A DNA stretch of 64,000 nucleotides, taken from contig JAPJBO010000473.1 of the NCBI GenBank assembly GCA_030068145.1, positions 108,505 through 172,504 of the forward strand, in the 5' to 3' direction. Of this stretch, positions 62,250 to 64,000 are shown one piece after another (position 1 is the stretch's first letter; every line of letters begins with the position of its first letter). The translations under genes were made by a program, and so were the position numbers. The DNA comes from Diplonema papillatum (lineage: Eukaryota > Euglenozoa > Diplonemea > Diplonemida > Diplonemidae). The notes beneath the pieces are model-generated. The model was not told the origin of the DNA. It saw only the letters and a program-made list of their open reading frames with translations, and did not search any database.

Positions 62250-62945
62250 GAAATGAATGTAAAGAAATGAAAAGATGTCCCAGTGCTGGCATGGCAGGCC
62301 CCTTTTGGCCCAAAGAACAGGTAGCCACCGTTGTCAGCACATGGGGTTTCCACTCATTCGCATTTTTTTTTGTAGCAGCAGAAACATCAACAAGACTGAA
62401 GCACCAGCAGGGGGAGAAGGAGCAGAAGCAGCAGCAGCAGCAGCAGCAGAAGTAGCAGCAGAAGCAGCACAGCATCAGCAGAACCAAACCAGGAACCCAA
62501 AACATTGGGAGGAAGGATGGGGGAGGGGAAAATGGCTATTGGTTGTCTCTTGTGTGCGTGCTTTGTCCTATCTTTGAAGGGTTGAAAGGAAGCTGCACTT
62601 TGCAACGCGGGAGTACCTGTCGAGCCAGTCAGCAAGATCAACCCGTGTCACTATGCCAGCATTTTGGATCAGATGCGAGCCCCTCCATAGGCTTTGTTGA
62701 GCGTCCTTGACGTTCATGCTTTGAGCAACTCCTGCAGGCAGTTCCTCGCAACTGGCCGAAAAAACTTTGTCTCACGACATTGTATGTGGCTAACCGCAGT
62801 GGAAACAAAACAGGAGGAAGCAAACCTTTCGAGGTCTGCGTGTTCATAGTTCTGATGATCCCTAATCGGTGGAAGTTTTGGGCAGATTAGAGACAGACAA
62901 AGCACACGCATAGCAACAATCTTTGGCACGGGGACTGTGATACTT
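62250..62945. repeat. Segmental duplication, copy 3
   Basis: Matches 53880-54600 in order with about 90% identity but a different CAG/GCA-rich interior (62370-62470). Confidence 0.85.
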
Positions 62946-62999
62946 GGGTATATTTTTCGAATTTTCAAGTTTTGGAAAAAAATATTATGAGCACCAGGC

Positions 63000-63285
63000 A
63001 GCACCAGCAGGAGGCACACACCAGCCAGAACCAGCAGCAGGCAGCACCAACGGCAGGCAGCACCAACGGCAGGCAGCACACGCAGGCACCAGCAGGAAGC
63101 ACATAGCAGGCAGCGCAGTACCAGCAGACACCCACCCAGGCCAGCACCCAGCAAGTCAGCACCAGCAAGTCAGCACCAGCAAGGCAGCACCAGCAAGTCA
63201 GCACCAGCAAGTCAGCACCAGCAAGTCAGCACCAGCAAGTCAGCACCAGCAAGTCAGCACCAGCAAGTCAGCCAACAAAAAGCCT
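63000..63285 (+). repeat. CAGCACCAGCAAGT 14-bp array and related GCAGGCAGCACC units
   Basis: Nine or so near-perfect 14-bp units (63150-63275) preceded by looser CAGGCAGCACCAACGG units. Confidence 0.92.
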
Positions 63286-63621
63286 TGAGTGAGAGACACA
63301 CACAGGACTCCCACCACTCATCCTTTTGCTTCCCATTCTGCGCGTTCTTTGGGGGTCCTGTGTTGCCAAGCCTGATTGGAAGAGATAGAGGGGGGCACAC
63401 CTCCTGCAAACCCGGGCAAACCTGACCTGTGGAATTGGATGCTGCCAAAAAATGGCTGGTTTGCGGGTCTGGTTCATAGGAAAACCAATAGAAACTGGAT
63501 TCTGAATTTTGAGTTTTTCAGAATTTTTTTTTGACAAAGGTGAAATTTTTGCTTGGAATTTTTCATTGTGACGAACAGACAGACAGACGGACAAGCCACA
63601 TAATTATATAGTAACCCCCCC

Positions 63622-64000
63622 CGCAAACCCGCAAACCCGCACTCGGTGGCCCTGCGGGCCCCCTCGTGCATTTGATGGATTCTTAGTGCTTCGATGTGGG
63701 CCTTCTTGTCCAGGTTCGGCCTCTTGTGTGAAGAGGCCGACTCGAAAGAAAACAGGATTCAGCACACACAACGCAAACAGGAACTAGAAGAAGAAAAGAA
63801 ATTCACAAGATGGTTCGGGTCGGAGAAATCTGGTGTTCGAGAGTTCGTGTGGAAGCAGTCAAGGTATGTGAAGTTACGAGTCAGCGATAAGGTTCTGACA
63901 GAGCTATGGGTACATATTTTTGTTGATATTTTGACCGATGCATCCAACGAAACCGTCACAGGAATTCGAAGCTCCTACGAACGACGTTCTTTCAAGGGTC
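63622..64000 (+). repeat. Header module, cut by window end
   Basis: Nearly identical to 60658-61050 (header, hairpin, ATGGTTCGGGTC start) apart from an 11-bp deletion near 63820 and scattered substitutions. It runs off the window. Confidence 0.92.

Overview
This is nuclear DNA of a eukaryotic microbe. The conserved genes are split by GT-AG introns (donors mostly GTATGT or GTAGGT, acceptors after pyrimidine tracts). They encode eukaryotic proteins: FKBP12, the TFIIH helicase XPB, the GPI-anchor enzyme PIG-O, and a RING/tandem-cysteine ubiquitin ligase. Large gaps, a non-LTR retrotransposon inside an intron, abundant CAG/CAA-type repeats and a mucin-like Pro/Thr-rich membrane protein suggest a repeat-rich protist or alga. 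A stramenopile (brown-alga-like) is my best guess, but it is weak (about 0.35). No plastid, mitochondrial or bacterial signature is seen.

Left third (1-16 kb): three unrecognised, low-complexity coding blocks (130-1449, 2400-3779, 4079-4843), which may be exons of one gene, are followed by further tandem copies of the last exon (to 6140). Next come a 600-bp inverted-repeat element full of 16-bp repeats (6745-7344), FKBP12 (7729-9190, three exons), a minus-strand membrane-protein exon (10361-10827) and XPB (11673-16051, five exons). Introns of both FKBP12 and XPB carry inserts flanked by 10-bp direct repeats.

Middle (16-46 kb): a 570-bp inverted-repeat element; an ADPRibase-Mn-like metallophosphatase (18230-19553); an ACC-synthase-like aminotransferase (21471-22733); a secreted/anchored Pro-Thr-rich protein (25660-27942); PIG-O (30909-33671); a compact RING-IBR-RING-TC ubiquitin ligase (34491-36191) that keeps both relay cysteines of the MYCBP2/PHR family; and an FKBP-like/TPR gene (37685-45473). 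The latter's single 5.9-kb intron contains one 5'-truncated and one longer, decayed LINE, each followed by a (CA)n tract. Nearly all genes are on the plus strand, and I see no operon-like functional grouping. FKBP12 and the FKBP-TPR protein are both immunophilin-type proteins but lie 30 kb apart.

Right third (46-64 kb): almost entirely repeats. It holds a 44-bp minisatellite, degenerate tandem arrays, purine-rich and CAN-type tracts, a 1.24-kb inverted-repeat element (51144-52384) related to the one at 6.7 kb, tRNA-like cassettes, a multicopy module with a conserved GC-rich header and hairpin, a roughly 300-bp tandem array of module fragments (57.4-59.6 kb), segmental duplications, and one intact 404-codon reading frame (54748-55959) that is probably transposon-derived. 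Predictions rest on reading the sequence and family memory only; no searches were run.
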